In this document: positions 10,490 to 22,200 of the stretch, piece after piece
Position numbering within the stretch: the first letter of the stretch is position 1
How the letters are laid out: each line of letters opens with the position of its first letter
NCBI GenBank assembly: GCA_032622095.1
Contig: CP136066.1
Span: 155,949,152 to 156,013,151, forward strand
Reading direction: 5' to 3'
DNA: 64,000 bases
Origin: Siphonodentalium dalli
Taxonomy: Eukaryota; Mollusca; Scaphopoda; Gadilida; Siphonodentaliidae
Translations under genes and position numbers: made by a program
Notes under the pieces: generated by a model
What the model was told of the DNA's origin: nothing
The model's input: the letters and a program-made list of their open reading frames with translations, nothing else
Databases searched by the model: none

Positions 10490-12270
10490 CTTGGCTCAAC
10501 CCCACTTGTTTCCGAATATTCATCCAGGGCCTGACTCAGTGAGTGATACAATTCAATCAGCCCGAAGAGACGTACAGTGCCCTGTGTACAACCAGATTGA
10601 TACCCATATACATGTAGTAAATTGTTTTCAGTGAAATGAGTATTTAAGGGCAACATTCTCAAAAATCCTTGCTAAGGAGTGGAGATGCGAAATAGGGCGG
10701 TAATTATTAGGATCTGAGCGTTCATTCTTTTTATAGATCGGAATCACATATGCCTTCTACTTGCTGGGAAATATTTCACAGTCAAGTGACAATTTGAATT
10801 TTTTAAAGAGGGGTGTAATACTAGACGGAAGTGTTCCTTGTAGCATTCTGACCCTTAATCCGCCGTGCCCTGATGCTTTCTTCAAGTTCGGTTTCATGGA
10901 CCGTAGGCCCTATAGCTTTTTCGATATTTTCCGTTTTCAATTCTATTTCCGAGATATTGATTCACATAATTTCCTGAAGGGTGACAAATTGCAGAGTCTA
11001 TCGTCCAAGATATAATTTTCAATGAATGCATAGTTGAGAAGAGTGGCTTTGTCAGCATCTTCGTGCATCAGTTTGCCAGTTCTGTCGCATAAAGAAAGAA
11101 TTGCATCTTTTTTGTGTTTGTATTTAGAATTTCTTTAACAGAGTGCCAAAAATATTTCACAGATGGTTGATTTTTTTTATCCTTTAGAACAGTTTCCCCG
11201 TGGCTATTGTTTTCAATTTTTTCATATTGTTGAGGGTGTTCCTAATTTTTAAAACTTAGCCCAATCTGATTCTTTCTTAGATTTAAGCGCTTTGTTGTGT
11301 GAAAGGTCCATTTTTCTAAGCATGGTGGACGTTCTGAATTGAACCAATGTTTATATGTTTGTCTGGTTAAGGCCTTGATCTTTGGAACAGTTTCGTCCAT
11401 TATACCTAGAATTTTAGAAGTAATTTTTTGGACAGAGTCTATGTTAGGTACGTAACATATTGTGGCCAGTCTGCGTTGTCTATCATGCTCTTAGATCTAT
11501 ATAACAAAGTCCGCATTAGCGTAATTTATCACTGTTCGGGAATAGCATGTGTTGGTCCATATAGTCATAATTTAATATTGATACCACTGCGTAGTGATCC
11601 GAGACACCTAGATTTACTACTTCAGAGTGATGACTCACTATGTTGTCTGTGACAATTATTGGGTCCAACGGGATGTTGGTGGTCGAGGTAATCCTGGTCG
11701 ATGTAATTAGATTACGAAAGCTGTAATAATGTATCAAAGACGAAATTTCCGACGATGGGTCTAGGGCAGTCTGGAGTAAAACTACATACCCACATATAAA
11801 AAATAGTATCATTATGAATCTGAGTGTATGTTTACATAGACTGGGTCTAGGGCGTCAGAATTAAAGTCCCCCATCGATATAATCTGTATGTTATATAAGG
11901 TCAAGTGCCTCAAACACTGATGTGTTTAGAAGATTCCAATAATACAGGTTACAAAACTGATCAGAACGGTAAGACACACAAATGAGGTAGCCGAGGTTTT
12001 TGGAAAATGATCTGAACCGCATTAATAAATCGTCGAATTCCAAGCACGATAAACGCTCATACAAAATATATGCTCGCAAACTAAACTGCTACACCTCCGC
12101 CATGGCTTGAGCCATCTGATCTGACAGGGTCTGAAAAATGGTTCAGTTTTAATTCTGATGAAAGAAAGTTGTTGTCGATATGAGTTTCAGTAAAACAAAT
12201 TATGTCGTAGTCAGAGACAGAGTTGGCTATCTTTTCGAGTTTGTACCTGATACTTCGAATATTCAAGTGG
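10490..12270 (-). pseudogene. Non-LTR retrotransposon, endonuclease-RT remnant
   Basis: Read on the minus strand from 12266, the endonuclease domain begins 'NIRSIRYKLEKI' with 'DIICFTETHID', an exact match to the apurinic-like (EEP) endonuclease signature. Further on come 'GYLICVSYRSD', then 'STTNIPLDPIIVTDN' and 'GVSDHYAVV', the closing Ser-Asp-His motif of the same domain. The N-terminal reverse transcriptase follows near 10780-10650: 'VIPIYKKNERSDPNNYRPIS' in a frame-shifted context. Multiple stops and frameshifts, and a 77-bp MITE inserted at 11767, show it is inactive. The RT catalytic FADD region and C-terminus were not found. Confidence 0.82.
11767..11843. mobile_element. 77-bp MITE with 9-bp target duplication
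   Basis: The TIRs are 'CAGTCTGGAGTAAAACTACA' and the reverse complement of 'GTGTATGTTTACATAGACTG'. The element is flanked on both sides by the perfect 9-mer GGTCTAGGG (11758-11766 and 11844-11852), a target-site duplication. It is inserted inside the endonuclease region of the minus-strand retrotransposon, so it is younger than that element. A longer copy with its own 9-bp duplication is at 13700-13810. Confidence 0.9.
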
Positions 12271-12933
12271 AAAACTGATGGAGTATATATGTCATTTCCA
12301 ACAGTTGGAATGTTTGAGGTACCAGTTGGAAAATTCCCACCACAATGGGGGGGGGGGGCAAATGGGATTAAGTTAGGAATCGCAAGGTGGACACCCCAAA
12401 CGGAGATAGTGCCTCAAACCACGTCCCTGCCAAAAACTGATCATACATTGTTGGCGCTGACTACGAAGATGTCCCATCCTTAAAATTTTGATAGGATGAC
12501 ACGAGAACTGGCTTCCTATACATGACGATGAATTACTCGATATCCTGAAAAACAAAATATCATCTTTAGCAACAACGAACTTTCACTGAATTTCATCATC
12601 GGAAGCCAGTATTTTCTGAACTAGTAATCAATCAAAACAGCCCGAACATATACGTCCATCATTAATGGCATATTTATAATAAGCCCATGAAAACAACCAT
12701 TATACATATGTATCAACACACATATGTACATCCCATAAGGGGTTTGTATTCATTATTTGCCTATACTTTGCACTACATTCCATCCCTTCCATTATCATTT
12801 CTCTTTTTTTTAGATTTCACTATACTCCGGATGTCACCCCTGATATAGAGTATTCCGGATGCCATGACCAAATTTAGGCCGTGCGCCGGGTGGAGGGGGC
12901 ATAATTATATATCGACATTCGAAAAGGGAAGTT
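12271..12933. other. Intergenic, 3' of cystatin gene A
   Basis: Contains a G-run near 12349-12358 and AT-rich sequence with no recognisable gene. If the candidate terminal exon at 12934 is right, the 3' UTR and polyadenylation signal of cystatin gene A lie here on the minus strand; no convincing AATAAA was singled out. Confidence 0.35.
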
Positions 12934-13120
12934 TCAACATGTTTTATAGAGCACAATCCCATTGTAAATCGTTCCCTGATTTTTGGTAAAGCACATCAAT
13001 TCCCAAGGCTGTCGAAGGAATGATTCAGTGATTACCCCATTGTTCGGCACACACAACTCACAGCATTCAAATCGCACGGGCGCTTCAAAGTGAGACCAGT
13101 CCGTGTTGTTTCGGACATAT
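12934..13120 (-). CDS. Cystatin gene A, candidate terminal exon (Cys-containing module)
   Basis: Minus-strand frame of 61 residues ending at a stop at 12934. A candidate acceptor 'gaacag' lies at 13121-13126 and leaves one base to finish a codon. The pattern is ECCELC, then NGVI, PWELMC, and a final KTC. The same order (CTHC, DGVI, GWTLIHMC) appears in the plus-strand exon at 52117-52324, downstream of cystatin gene B, with the same acceptor phase. That paralogy is the main support. The acceptor has a weak pyrimidine tract, and the exon linking it to the cystatin exon at 18508 (phase 0 in, phase 2 out) was not found. I do not recognise the module as a named domain. Confidence 0.5.
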
Positions 13121-13699
13121 CTGTTCACATTCAACGGCGATCAGTTCATGTTAATCACGTTGTTGTGTCCAATCGCGGCCAGCGCACGGATTGTGCGTCG
13201 TGGTCAAAACCCGCTCAACGGCTCCAGTTGATTGCATTATGTGGGATCAATTGTGCTCTAAGTCGGTCAGAGCACGCGAATAGTTCTTTTCCAGAATAAA
13301 TCTCGTCTTCGACTCGATTCATTCTGGTAAAGAACAATTTTGGTGCTCTAAACCTTACTTAAATTTCTGCCACAAAGACGGTCCATGCTTTCGTTTTCCA
13401 AAGCAGTAAATAATAAATATAGTTCTTAATTGTGATCGTTTGTAGGTAATGGCTTTCAATGTAATTTGCACTTTATAATAATTTTGTGGATTTTCACCAG
13501 GCCTGTACCATACAATAATGGTGATTCAGTGCCATTCGTCTTCTTCTTTCTCTGTTTTTGTTTAGCCAGATAAGCCCCAAAATTACATCAGTTTGATTAT
13601 TTTGGTGTCAAATCGGAGCGTGGATCTTTTACAAATCATGCATGCACGGCTGGACGATTGAGGAACACGGGTTCAGCTACTATTTGGGTAGATCATACC

Positions 13700-13810
13700 C
13701 AGTCTGGAGTAAACTACATACCCACATATAAAAAATAGTGGGTCTGACGACCTTGGGAATGCAATAGACTCAGTATCAGTATGAATCTGGGTGTATGTTT
13801 ACATAGACTG
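13700..13810. mobile_element. 111-bp MITE with 9-bp target duplication
   Basis: Begins CAGTCTGGAGTAAACTACAT and ends TATGTTTACATAGACTG, which are imperfect TIRs. Perfect 9-bp direct repeats GATCATACC flank it at 13691-13699 and 13811-13819. It shares both ends with the 77-bp copy at 11767, which lacks about 35 internal bases. A 9-bp duplication fits Mutator-like elements or a related group, but the superfamily is not established. Confidence 0.92.
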
Positions 13811-14529
13811 GATCATACCATGAATCTATAATATGGTTAACACCAGTTATAGAGATCATATTCCACCAGTAAAAAACATGGGAACATTTTGATGTTCTGA
13901 CCCCTTCTTGCAGGGAACTTTGTAATATTTAACAAACAAGGCAGGGAATATATTTCTTTATTCATATTTGTTCATCGATGATTTTCTTCAAAGTGTGGGG
14001 TGAATCCAGCTCGAATTTGCATGCTTTTAGTGACTTTATAATTATAAAGTGAGTCGATATCGCCAAAAAAAAAATGAATTAATTATCCTGGAGAAATTCA
14101 ATAATTGTAAGTGGCGCAAAGTAAAATCGCAAACAAAATATAACCTCGAGCTGGGACCTTCGCTCTACTGGTGAATAAACTATTAAGCAAAAGTTATTAA
14201 CAAAGAAATATATTCACCGCGTTCTTTTTGTTCCCTGTCAAAACTACAAAAAGTTCCATGGTTTTGACCTGGTGGAATATGATCTCTATACGGGCGTTAG
14301 CCAGAGTTGAGATTCATGGCATGATCTACTATTTAGGATACTGTACGTACCTATGAGAATCTTTACAACGTATATATCATTACATGCATGCTTGATTGTT
14401 GAACAAAAACAAACACCGACCGCCGATTGAACATGGAAACTCCCACATGTTCCGATAAGAAAGTTTGCTCAGCCACCAATCAGTGATAACGAAGGAAATA
14501 TAATATGTATGTTTTGTTCGATGATCTTA

Positions 14530-14960
14530 AAGATGCATAATCCGAATTAACGCTCCTAAATTGTATACTAGTTCTTCGGCTTCGGGGGTAAAAAGTATTT
14601 GAGTCGAGTCGAGGAATCCACCCATCAAAGCTCAGAGTGATCAGATATCGATATTTGTTTTTTCTCGAAATGTGTAATTATTTTGGCCAAAAAATGAGTC
14701 ATCAAACCGATGGTCTCGAATAAAATTGTGGATGGATGGATCAATCTAAAATCAAGTGGTAATACGGCCAAGTGATAGTACACCCATAGTTCGTTAAACA
14801 ACATGTTGATAAATAACACGTTTTGGGAAATTTGATACCATAGTTAGCATTATTTTTTTGCAATTAATCGATTTAGATAACTAAAGCGTATTTTGAAGAA
14901 ATGTTGTTGTATCTTGATGATATGGGGACCGTCTGATCGGATTGAGTACCTTTAAGGTTC
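14530..14960. mobile_element. Dispersed TIR repeat, diverged copy
   Basis: Matches 61750-62209 in the same orientation through long phrases such as 'cacccatcaaagct', 'gtgatcagatatcgat' and 'aaatcaagtggtaatacggc'. The right end 'gtctgatcggattgagtacc' is intact; the left end is decayed ('aattaacgctcctaaattg'). No coding sequence. Confidence 0.75.
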
Positions 14961-17027
14961 CTATCTTCTTATTTTGTAACTATGTAGAAACAAAATCTAA
15001 ATTCTACTCGGAAGGCTATATCACTATCTTTGTAGATCAGGGCGTCAGGTGCATTAAAAAAAATCATAGATTTTCTCACTTTTCCAAAGTACTTCACTCT
15101 ATACAGACACTCACTTCTAAATCAGTGTCCTGTTAGTACTTGAATACTCGAACCACAGTTATTGGAAATTATTATCCAAATCCAACGATAAATACACATA
15201 CCATCACTTCAATAATAATATTAATATATGGTCAAGTATGGAATTTACTGGATTCAGAGTCAACCGGATTCCCGCTACCAACGTTCGTTTCAAGTCCCAT
15301 TTCAGCATAAAAATGTACCAATTGCAAAAATATTTCTTCCTCACCATCAACTATTCATCTCTCTTGAAAGTAAGACTGACAATCCGAAATGGTTTTGCGT
15401 TTTTTTGAAACGTTTATCCCTTTGAATTTCCATATCACAGGCTATAATTAGAAGCAGAGATTATTTATGACATTAAAATGTCGGATGGCGACTCGTCAGT
15501 CTCACACAGGAGCATTCCATACTTGTCTATATTATTTTTGTTAAAGTAATGGCATTTGTATACTTCAGCGGATCCTGACAAAAACTTCAAACAACTTGAT
15601 TCGAACATGTGCTGCTATTGATTCTCAAACCAATGCGTATAATGTTTTACGATAATATTGTGGCACATTTATAGTTCCACAACACTTCATCAAATTATGC
15701 AAGGTCTACACATCTCGACTATATTCCGTACTACCCCAGATCTAATTGTTCTTGCAAAAAATATTTCTATGGAGTTATACAATGAATAGTATTAACAACT
15801 CCACGCAATATTGCATATACTCTGCATGGATAGACGGTTTTGAGAACATTAAAACTGGATTTTCAGATATCATAGAACCGACGGTTTAGGTACAAATCAC
15901 TGCCGAATAGCCACGTGTTCACCTGTAGGCATAGTGCAGCATAGCTTTCATATATTTATTGAATCTTGTCCAACTCCAAATTGCTAACTGCAGCACCCGT
16001 GAAAATACCAGAACATTTTGGCAAAACGTGCGTCTGACATTAACATGTAGAGGTTTTGTACAAAATGTGTGTTTTATATGGATTCGTTTTGTGTTTAGAA
16101 TCGACGGTGTGTTTTCTCCGGTAGTAGAGTCTGTCCGGGTAGTCAGTGACCGTCAGGAATATGTTGTTTAACGTCTGTGTTATGAGTTTTCGAACAGTAG
16201 AATTTAACATACCAGAATTGTAAAATATATCGCTTACTCGAGCGATTGGCATTCGAATTTTATAAATCGGTTCAGGCGTGATGACGTATTCGAAAAAATG
16301 AACCCCGTATGAAGCGATGCGATGCATTGATGCATTTGTTAAAGTAGCGCGCTCATTTTTAATTTTGATTTTTGAATTTATACATTTTACACATTTTATT
16401 CACGCCAAGTCGTGACATATCGTATTTCTGATTCTGCAAATAAATCCTACTTCTGACTCCAGGATCATCTCACACAGACGTCAGATTTATTATCTGCATG
16501 GCGTCTTGTTCCCGATCACACGTAGGAGTTTGTGGCGCCCAACGGGTCGCGGTGTGTTGATTGGCCGTACAACGAGATGATTTAAAGGATTGATTATAAA
16601 CTCAAAATTAAAATAGGCGCTAATTTTGTAAATATTATTTAAGAAATGAATGTAGTGGGTGTGTTATTGTGGGTACGGCGCTGTGGTCCTTTTGGAACCG
16701 CGAAACTGCTTACCCAATTGGCAGTTGACCGATCACCGAACATGATTTAGTGTAACACAGACGGATATGTAAACATAATTTATTTAATGATTAACTAACT
16801 ATATACAGTATTTCAGGTATATTCTTATCCGATGTGTATGAATATATAGTTATGTAACTAGGCTGCTTCAACACATCTGTACATAGCGTGCATATACGTA
16901 AGTATCCACTTCTATGACGCGAGCTGGACCTGGAAAAGAATATATATTTTTTTTACATCGGGCTAATCCCAGAGGTAATGATTTCATTAAACAAGTCGCC
17001 TATCAATCATCATTCTCATACATTGTA

Positions 17028-17437
17028 AGGGTACGTTCATACACTGGCCAGTTTGCACGGTATGTTTTTCAGGCATTTACTCATATAAAACCCTATGGCG
17101 CCAGAATATGAACGGCAATGTGCATATAAAATGCATATTTACCAAAGCTAATTATACATGAAAAGTAAACTTTCGGTCGTTCCACATGTAACGGGGCTAT
17201 AAACACATTGCCTTAAAATACCTGTATGATTGGTTCTTAGTTTAGTGCTAAGTGCATGCTATTTACATGCAAATACCGATAGTGGAACTATTTTGTTTTT
17301 ATTTCTCCTGTAGTTAGTTGTGGTACTGATTCATTGTATATGGATGTTTCCGTTCATATTCTGACACCGTAGGGTTTTCTATGTGAAAATTCCCGCACAA
17401 CATTCCGTGCAAACTTGCCAGTGTATGAACGTACCCT
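17028..17437. mobile_element. TIR element, ~410 bp
   Basis: The left end 'agggtacgttcatacactgg' and right end 'ccagtgtatgaacgtaccct' are perfect 20-bp inverted repeats, and imperfect matching continues to about 33 bp. A second copy, broken by a hAT insertion and lacking its right end, starts at 27999. No coding frame; non-autonomous. Confidence 0.88.
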
Positions 17438-17910
17438 AAAAGTACCCTAGATCGGTGCCAAACAATCGGATATGTACTGTATTTGGGGGGCGGGGCATAA
17501 TACTAATTTCTGCGTTGTTTTATTTTCAAGTAACTCGTATATGTCTAACGTTCTCCGAAATTGGTGACAGTTCAGAGGTGTTGATTCGCTGTGGTTAAAA
17601 AAAGATCACGCCTGCTAGCAACTGATTCTATCTTATGTTGGGGATACATACTGAAAATGTTATATGCTCCTCAAGATATTGTTCACAATATTGCCTGTAT
17701 ATTTATCTCGGCTCTGAAGACAGGGGAATAGGATCAAGTAGTTTGCCCATGCATCTCGACGGCTGCAAAACAGACTTACACCAAAAGTGGGGGTGTCACC
17801 CCTTCAATCCTGAATACCATATCTATTATTCATTTGGGCGGGTGCTAAAGTGACACAAGCAGATGGGAGATAAATAAAAGTGCTGAAGGAGTCCTATTTA
17901 TTGAGGGAAA

Positions 17911-18040
17911 TGTTTAGATAATAAGTTCAACAAACGACGTGCACTGTGTTGAACTTATTATCTGAACTTTGCCTATGGGTTAGCTAATCATCAATGATAC
18001 TTTAGTATTAAGATGACGTTAATACTAAAATACAATTAAC
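17911..18040. repeat. Two adjacent short hairpins
   Basis: 'ttagataataagttcaaca' and 'tgttgaacttattatctgaa' form a 19-bp stem with a 14-nt loop (17911-17963). Just downstream, 'tttagtatta' and 'ttaatactaaaa' form a shorter stem near 18000-18037. Both are probably miniature foldback remnants. Confidence 0.65.
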
Positions 18041-18507
18041 AGAGGGGTTGAGTACTGAATACCAGTGAAGAAAATGTGTGATGATATGAAGGAGATATAT
18101 TTCACAGGTCAATACCATCTATTTCATCACTGTTCTCAGTAGTAATATTGCAAACTGTACCACATAAAGAGAAAAAATCCCGACAGTTACATATTACTCT
18201 ATTTTCTGACACAGTGGTGGGCTGATCTGTGAATGCCTACCATGGGCAAACTAGCGTCCGATTGTCAGAACGAGACCCGAAAAAGGTTAAACAAGGCTAA
18301 TAAAGCCCATTCTAGCCATCAAATACCACAATTTGTCACCATCACAGTCGCATAGCAGGCTTTTATTTGACTGAATACCATTTAAGACGGGGTATGAATC
18401 CTGAATGCCGGTTAACAACGGGGTCTGAATCATACGTACATCCTGAATCCCGCGTACAAAAAATGGAGGGGGTGACACCCCCATGCACTATAATGTATGG
18501 TACTTAC

Positions 18508-18582
18508 ACAATGATGCTCTTGAAGAATATATCTCGGTGTTCTCCAAGGCTCATCCCAAACTTTCACGTGACAGCTCCTTGT
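18508..18582 (-). CDS. Cystatin gene A, exon 5 (domain 2, second hairpin loop)
   Basis: A 25-codon phase-0 exon between acceptor 'ttattccag' and donor 'GTAAGT'. The peptide begins TRSCHVKV, has the cystatin second-loop Pro-Trp as 'DEPWRTPR', and ends at Cys (EHHC). This matches the end of a type-2 cystatin, where Cys-x-(F/V)-x-(I/V) precedes Pro-Trp and a last Cys closes the second disulfide. The paralogous exon in gene B (50687-50761) has the same length and near-identical residues. It follows the 111-nt exon at 20468-20578. Domain 2 is complete at its end. Confidence 0.9.
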
Positions 18583-19129
18583 CTGGAATAAGAAATATGG
18601 AATCATTTAGAGCATCATATCATACAATCATATAAAGGTGCATTTTAAAATTCCAATTCAAATGGTTTGTATGGCTGTTCGAAAAACATGTTTTGCCATC
18701 TTTCAAATTGATTTGCCATACTTATGTTGATAGGATAGGATTATTTTTATTTACAATATACACATATATGTTAAAAATACAAAGGGGTGGTCAAATAGTG
18801 CACCTCCAGAGATGCAAATATTGCCTCTCCGGGGAGCAATATTGCATCTCCACTATTTAGAGTGAAAATTCAATGGTCATGTATATTGCAAGTGGTGACA
18901 GAACCATCCTATCAGTATATCAAAGAACGACTCGATTCGTATGATTTCTCTATGTGGTAAGTGAACATGCATTCAGACAGTCCAAAAACAGCCGTGAACA
19001 AAGTATCATAATGTGTTCTCTCAGACTACTTCGGCTTCACAATATTAAGAATACAACTTTTTCTAATAATTCGACAGTAGTTCGACAATATGCCTCATAT
19101 ACATGATATACATATGTATATAGACATGC

Positions 19130-19849
19130 ACTACAGAAAGACCTCTCCTCGTTAGAAAAATGGGCCGAACAATGGGGGATGTGTTTCAACGCAAAAAATG
19201 CTACATCATGTCTGCAAAGAACAAATCAACCCACATGTACCAACTAGACAACCACATCCTCCAATAGATGAAACACCATTATCTGGGACTCACTTTTACC
19301 AACAACCTAACCTAGTCATCCCATATAAACAAAAGAGCCAACAGCACCTTGGGATTCCTTAAACGAAACATCAGCAAAGCCGATAAGAAGCACAAGAAAC
19401 TGGCTTACGAGTCCATGGTAAGATCTACACTAGAATACGGGACAGAAATATGGGATCCATATTTGCAGAAGGACATCGACAGCATTGAAAGGGTACAGAA
19501 AAAAGCTGCAAGATTCATCACCAACAATTACAAAGACAAAGATAAAGGTGCAGTCACAGCCATGGTGGAGATAGAAGGGTTAACACCAATGAAGATAAGA
19601 AGAGAATTGGAAAGGATGACACTGTTTAGAAAGATAGTAGAGGGGTCGGTTCCGGATACCCATACACATGACTTATTAACACCAAGCAGCAAGGACAAAC
19701 GAAAAATCACTGCTAAACAATTCCCAGGATTTGAGGCAACAAACATTATTGAGTCACATGAGTGTACCAACTCACTTTCTTACGAAACAGTAAGGACAAA
19801 TACGGCTCAATGTAAGAACTCATTCTTTGTCAAAACAATCATCGAATGA
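19130..19849 (+). pseudogene. Non-LTR retrotransposon, RT C-terminal remnant
   Basis: The plus-strand frame from 19349 is open for about 166 codons. It carries 'GFLKRNI', 'LEYGTEIWDPY', 'IERVQKKAARFITN' and 'IEGLTPMKIRRE', the classic post-catalytic region of CR1/Jockey-like animal retrotransposon polyproteins. Just upstream, in another frame, 'LEKWAEQWGMCFN' is the segment that normally precedes it, so there is at least one frameshift. 5' truncated and inactive, though the 3' part is well preserved. It sits in the intron between exons 4 and 5 of cystatin gene A, in antisense. Confidence 0.88.
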
Positions 19850-19986
19850 AACCACCTGGAGGACATGGACAGCACATGTGATATAACATCCACAACAACA
19901 TTAACAGCTAAAGTCGTCCAACGGTGCACCTACAACCAAATCAAGGCTTCTACACCGAACAACATACAGATACAGATAAGCTTAAG

Positions 19987-20122
19987 CCTTTCAGTGCCAA
20001 GTCCGATTTTTGTATCAACCCATATTTCCTTGATCATTTTTCAAATTTATTGATTATAATAATGTGATACAATGGTCAAGGAAATATGGGTTAATACAAA
20101 AATCGGACTTGGCACTGAAAGG
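19987..20122. repeat. Long near-perfect palindrome (MITE-like)
   Basis: Left arm 'cctttcagtgccaagtccga' and right arm 'tcggacttggcactgaaagg' are exact complements, and the match continues through 'aacccatatttccttgatca' for about 55 bp per arm around a short AT-rich loop. The 'ccctttca' end resembles the ends of the 'catgacgggagct' MITE family nearby. Confidence 0.85.
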
Positions 20123-20274
20123 GTTAATGCAAATCACTTGAGATCATTGCTAAGAGAAACTGGTTACATGACGCGTACAGTGCAACTTTAGACCACGTGC
20201 AGGATAATTTTCGTGTTATGTGAGATATCACGTACATGTAACTGAATCTGACTACACAATATTTAAAACAAGCT

Positions 20275-20400
20275 AAACTTTCATGACGGGAGCTGCGCTG
20301 GTGCAGCATTAAAGACCCCGTGACAGTGCATTATCTTATATATGCGAATCTCCCACATGTACGGAGCCTCGCACATATAAGAGAATGCATTGGCTTACAT
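20275..20400. mobile_element. MITE, 'CATGACGGGAGCT' family
   Basis: Contains the family words 'catgacgggagctgcgctgg', 'attaaagacc' and 'tataagagaatgcattggc'. Other copies are at 30697-30892, 50319-50515 and 52803-52908. This copy lies about 70 bp inside the intron that follows exon 4 of cystatin gene A. Gene B carries a related copy in the equivalent intron. Confidence 0.75.
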
Positions 20401-20467
20401 GGTCAAGGTATATATATAACAGAATGATTATTTGTCGTTTTTGTTGCTGAATAAGTATTATACTCAC

Positions 20468-20578
20468 ATTAGACATGACTGGTGCAGTGCATCCATTTGT
20501 CGCAGAGACGTCAGTGCCTTTTCTGATGGTTGAGTCCTTGAGTACAATATCCATAGTGAACATGATACCTGCTACGAC
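20468..20578 (-). CDS. Cystatin gene A, exon 4 (domain 2, QxVxG strand)
   Basis: A 37-codon phase-0 exon: acceptor 'catccag', donor 'GTGAGT'. It opens with VVAG, which with the last Gln of exon 3 makes QVVAG, the first inhibitory hairpin of cystatins. It continues 'MFTMDIVLKDS' (beta-strand) and a Cys-bearing loop 'SATNGC', which pairs with the Cys at the start of exon 5 as expected for the first type-2 disulfide. Gene B has the 38-codon counterpart at 49518-49631. The intron 5' of this exon (on the minus strand) contains the 5.2-kb foldback element. Confidence 0.92.
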
Positions 20579-20809
20579 CTGGATGTATGTAGCGAAATGG
20601 ATGGAAAGTGTTATACATGTACTATTCGTGCATACCCACATAAGTCACTTGCATCACTTGATAACATTAAATATACATTCGTGCTATTACATCACAATGT
20701 CGAACACACATATGATCCGCTTCTCCGTATGTCATTTGCACAGCAAATCCAAATTAGATGCAGAATTCCAGTTTGCTAATTTGAGACAAATATCAAATCA
20801 TAGGTCCAA

Positions 20810-22200
20810 TAGTCGGGGAGCCAATAAGGTCCACCTGCACCCCCCCCCCGATGATTACAAATAACCTTATTTTTATTGTTCCCTATGGTATCCAGATAAA
20901 GAATCCGGAATTCACCGAAAAATAAAGGTGGCCCTACTGGGTGCTAGAGCCATTTGAATCCAAGATGGCCGCCATTTCCTCTAACTCCGACCAGATGTAT
21001 TTAATCGTTGTAATAGATCGGTTGTTAGCAAAAGACACAGACAAAATGTATGCCATTTTGTTGGTATGATGTCCTTCTTCCAAATGACGGCAAATAATTT
21101 CGAAAACAATTCAAAATGGCCGCCGAAAAATGACGTCATATGCACGAAAATAGGAAATTTAATTAATATTTCACCATATCTTCCATTTTTCTTCATATTA
21201 ATCATTAGTAAATGGCAATGTTTTTGCGACAGTCATCAAGCGTGATATTATAGCGTCATTTTAAGACATTTGCCATTGACGAGGGTTCAGTAATAGATAC
21301 AGAAAGAGGATTTGAAAAAGAGGGGTGAAATTTTCGATTTTTTTGCAAGACGGTCTTGATAGTCATTTTAACGACAAACCACACAGGATGTTAATATAGA
21401 ATGTCAACAACTATGTGCTTTATTTTATTGGACGGATGTTTTACTTCAATGGGAATGAAATTGGTGTAGAACATTTCCAAAATGGCCGCCGAAAATATGA
21501 AAAATGGTAAATATTGTCCCAGGGTGTCCTGCAATGGCTTACAAGTTGTGGTTGATATATACAATTGGCTAATCTGTATTATATAAATTGAATACTTACA
21601 TGTCTGATGCACCATGGATCATTGTTTCTATTGTCACCACTGACATCACCAGAAATATTGGATATTTCTCTCACAAACTTGACATAAATATCGGCAAAAA
21701 TTGTACAATTGGACAATTTTTAAAAGTAAAATGCAACTATCATTGGTATCAAAGGTATTTATTGTTTTGGTCTATCTTAAATGTGTCACACTACGGTGTT
21801 TATAGACCAAATTGCTCAAGATGGCTTCCAAAATGGCAACCAAATTTGTAAAAAGTTATTTTTTTACATATATCCCGAACATTATTCTCTGCGTTATCCG
21901 ACAAGGTATTAAATTGTGACTCACTTGGTTATTATACGTGTTAGTTAATTAGCTGACAACCACGTTCTATTATGTTTGTTCCAGTTCCGTATGGGGCATG
22001 ACAAATTCATTTTAAAGTTGCAGTATGAAATTTGGCGGAGAACCTCTTTTGTGATTCTTGTCATATTATTGAAAGGAAATGGGCAGAACTTTGAAACGGA
22101 ACTGAGATGAACCATAATATGTGGCTATTCTGGTCCATTATGATAAAACATATCAACTGGATATAGGGTGAATGCCAGGGAGTTACTATATGATCATAGG
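20810..22200. repeat. Left arm of the 5.2-kb foldback
   Basis: Inverted counterpart of about 24297-26059. Contains several 'atggccgcc'/'ggcggccatttt' words and the phrase 'gcaaaagacacagacaaaatg'. The sequence match to the right arm is high but not perfect. Confidence 0.85.

Larger units (their letters stand above)
13121..18507 (-). other. Presumed intron region of cystatin gene A
   Basis: Between the domain-2 exon (18508) and the candidate terminal exon (13120). It holds a 111-bp MITE (13700-13810), a ~430-bp repeat (14530-14960), a TIR element (17028-17437) and hairpins near 17.9-18.0 kb. At least one further exon is expected here but was not identified. A clean minus-strand frame at 16040-16327 has no cystatin motif and is not called. 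Confidence 0.5.

Noticed and set aside
16040-16327. Clean 95-codon minus-strand frame in the gene A intron region
   Set aside because: No cystatin or other motif, no convincing acceptor, and no counterpart in gene B.
19528-19770. Minus-strand 80-codon frame
   Set aside because: Shadow of the plus-strand retrotransposon reading frame at 19349-19849.
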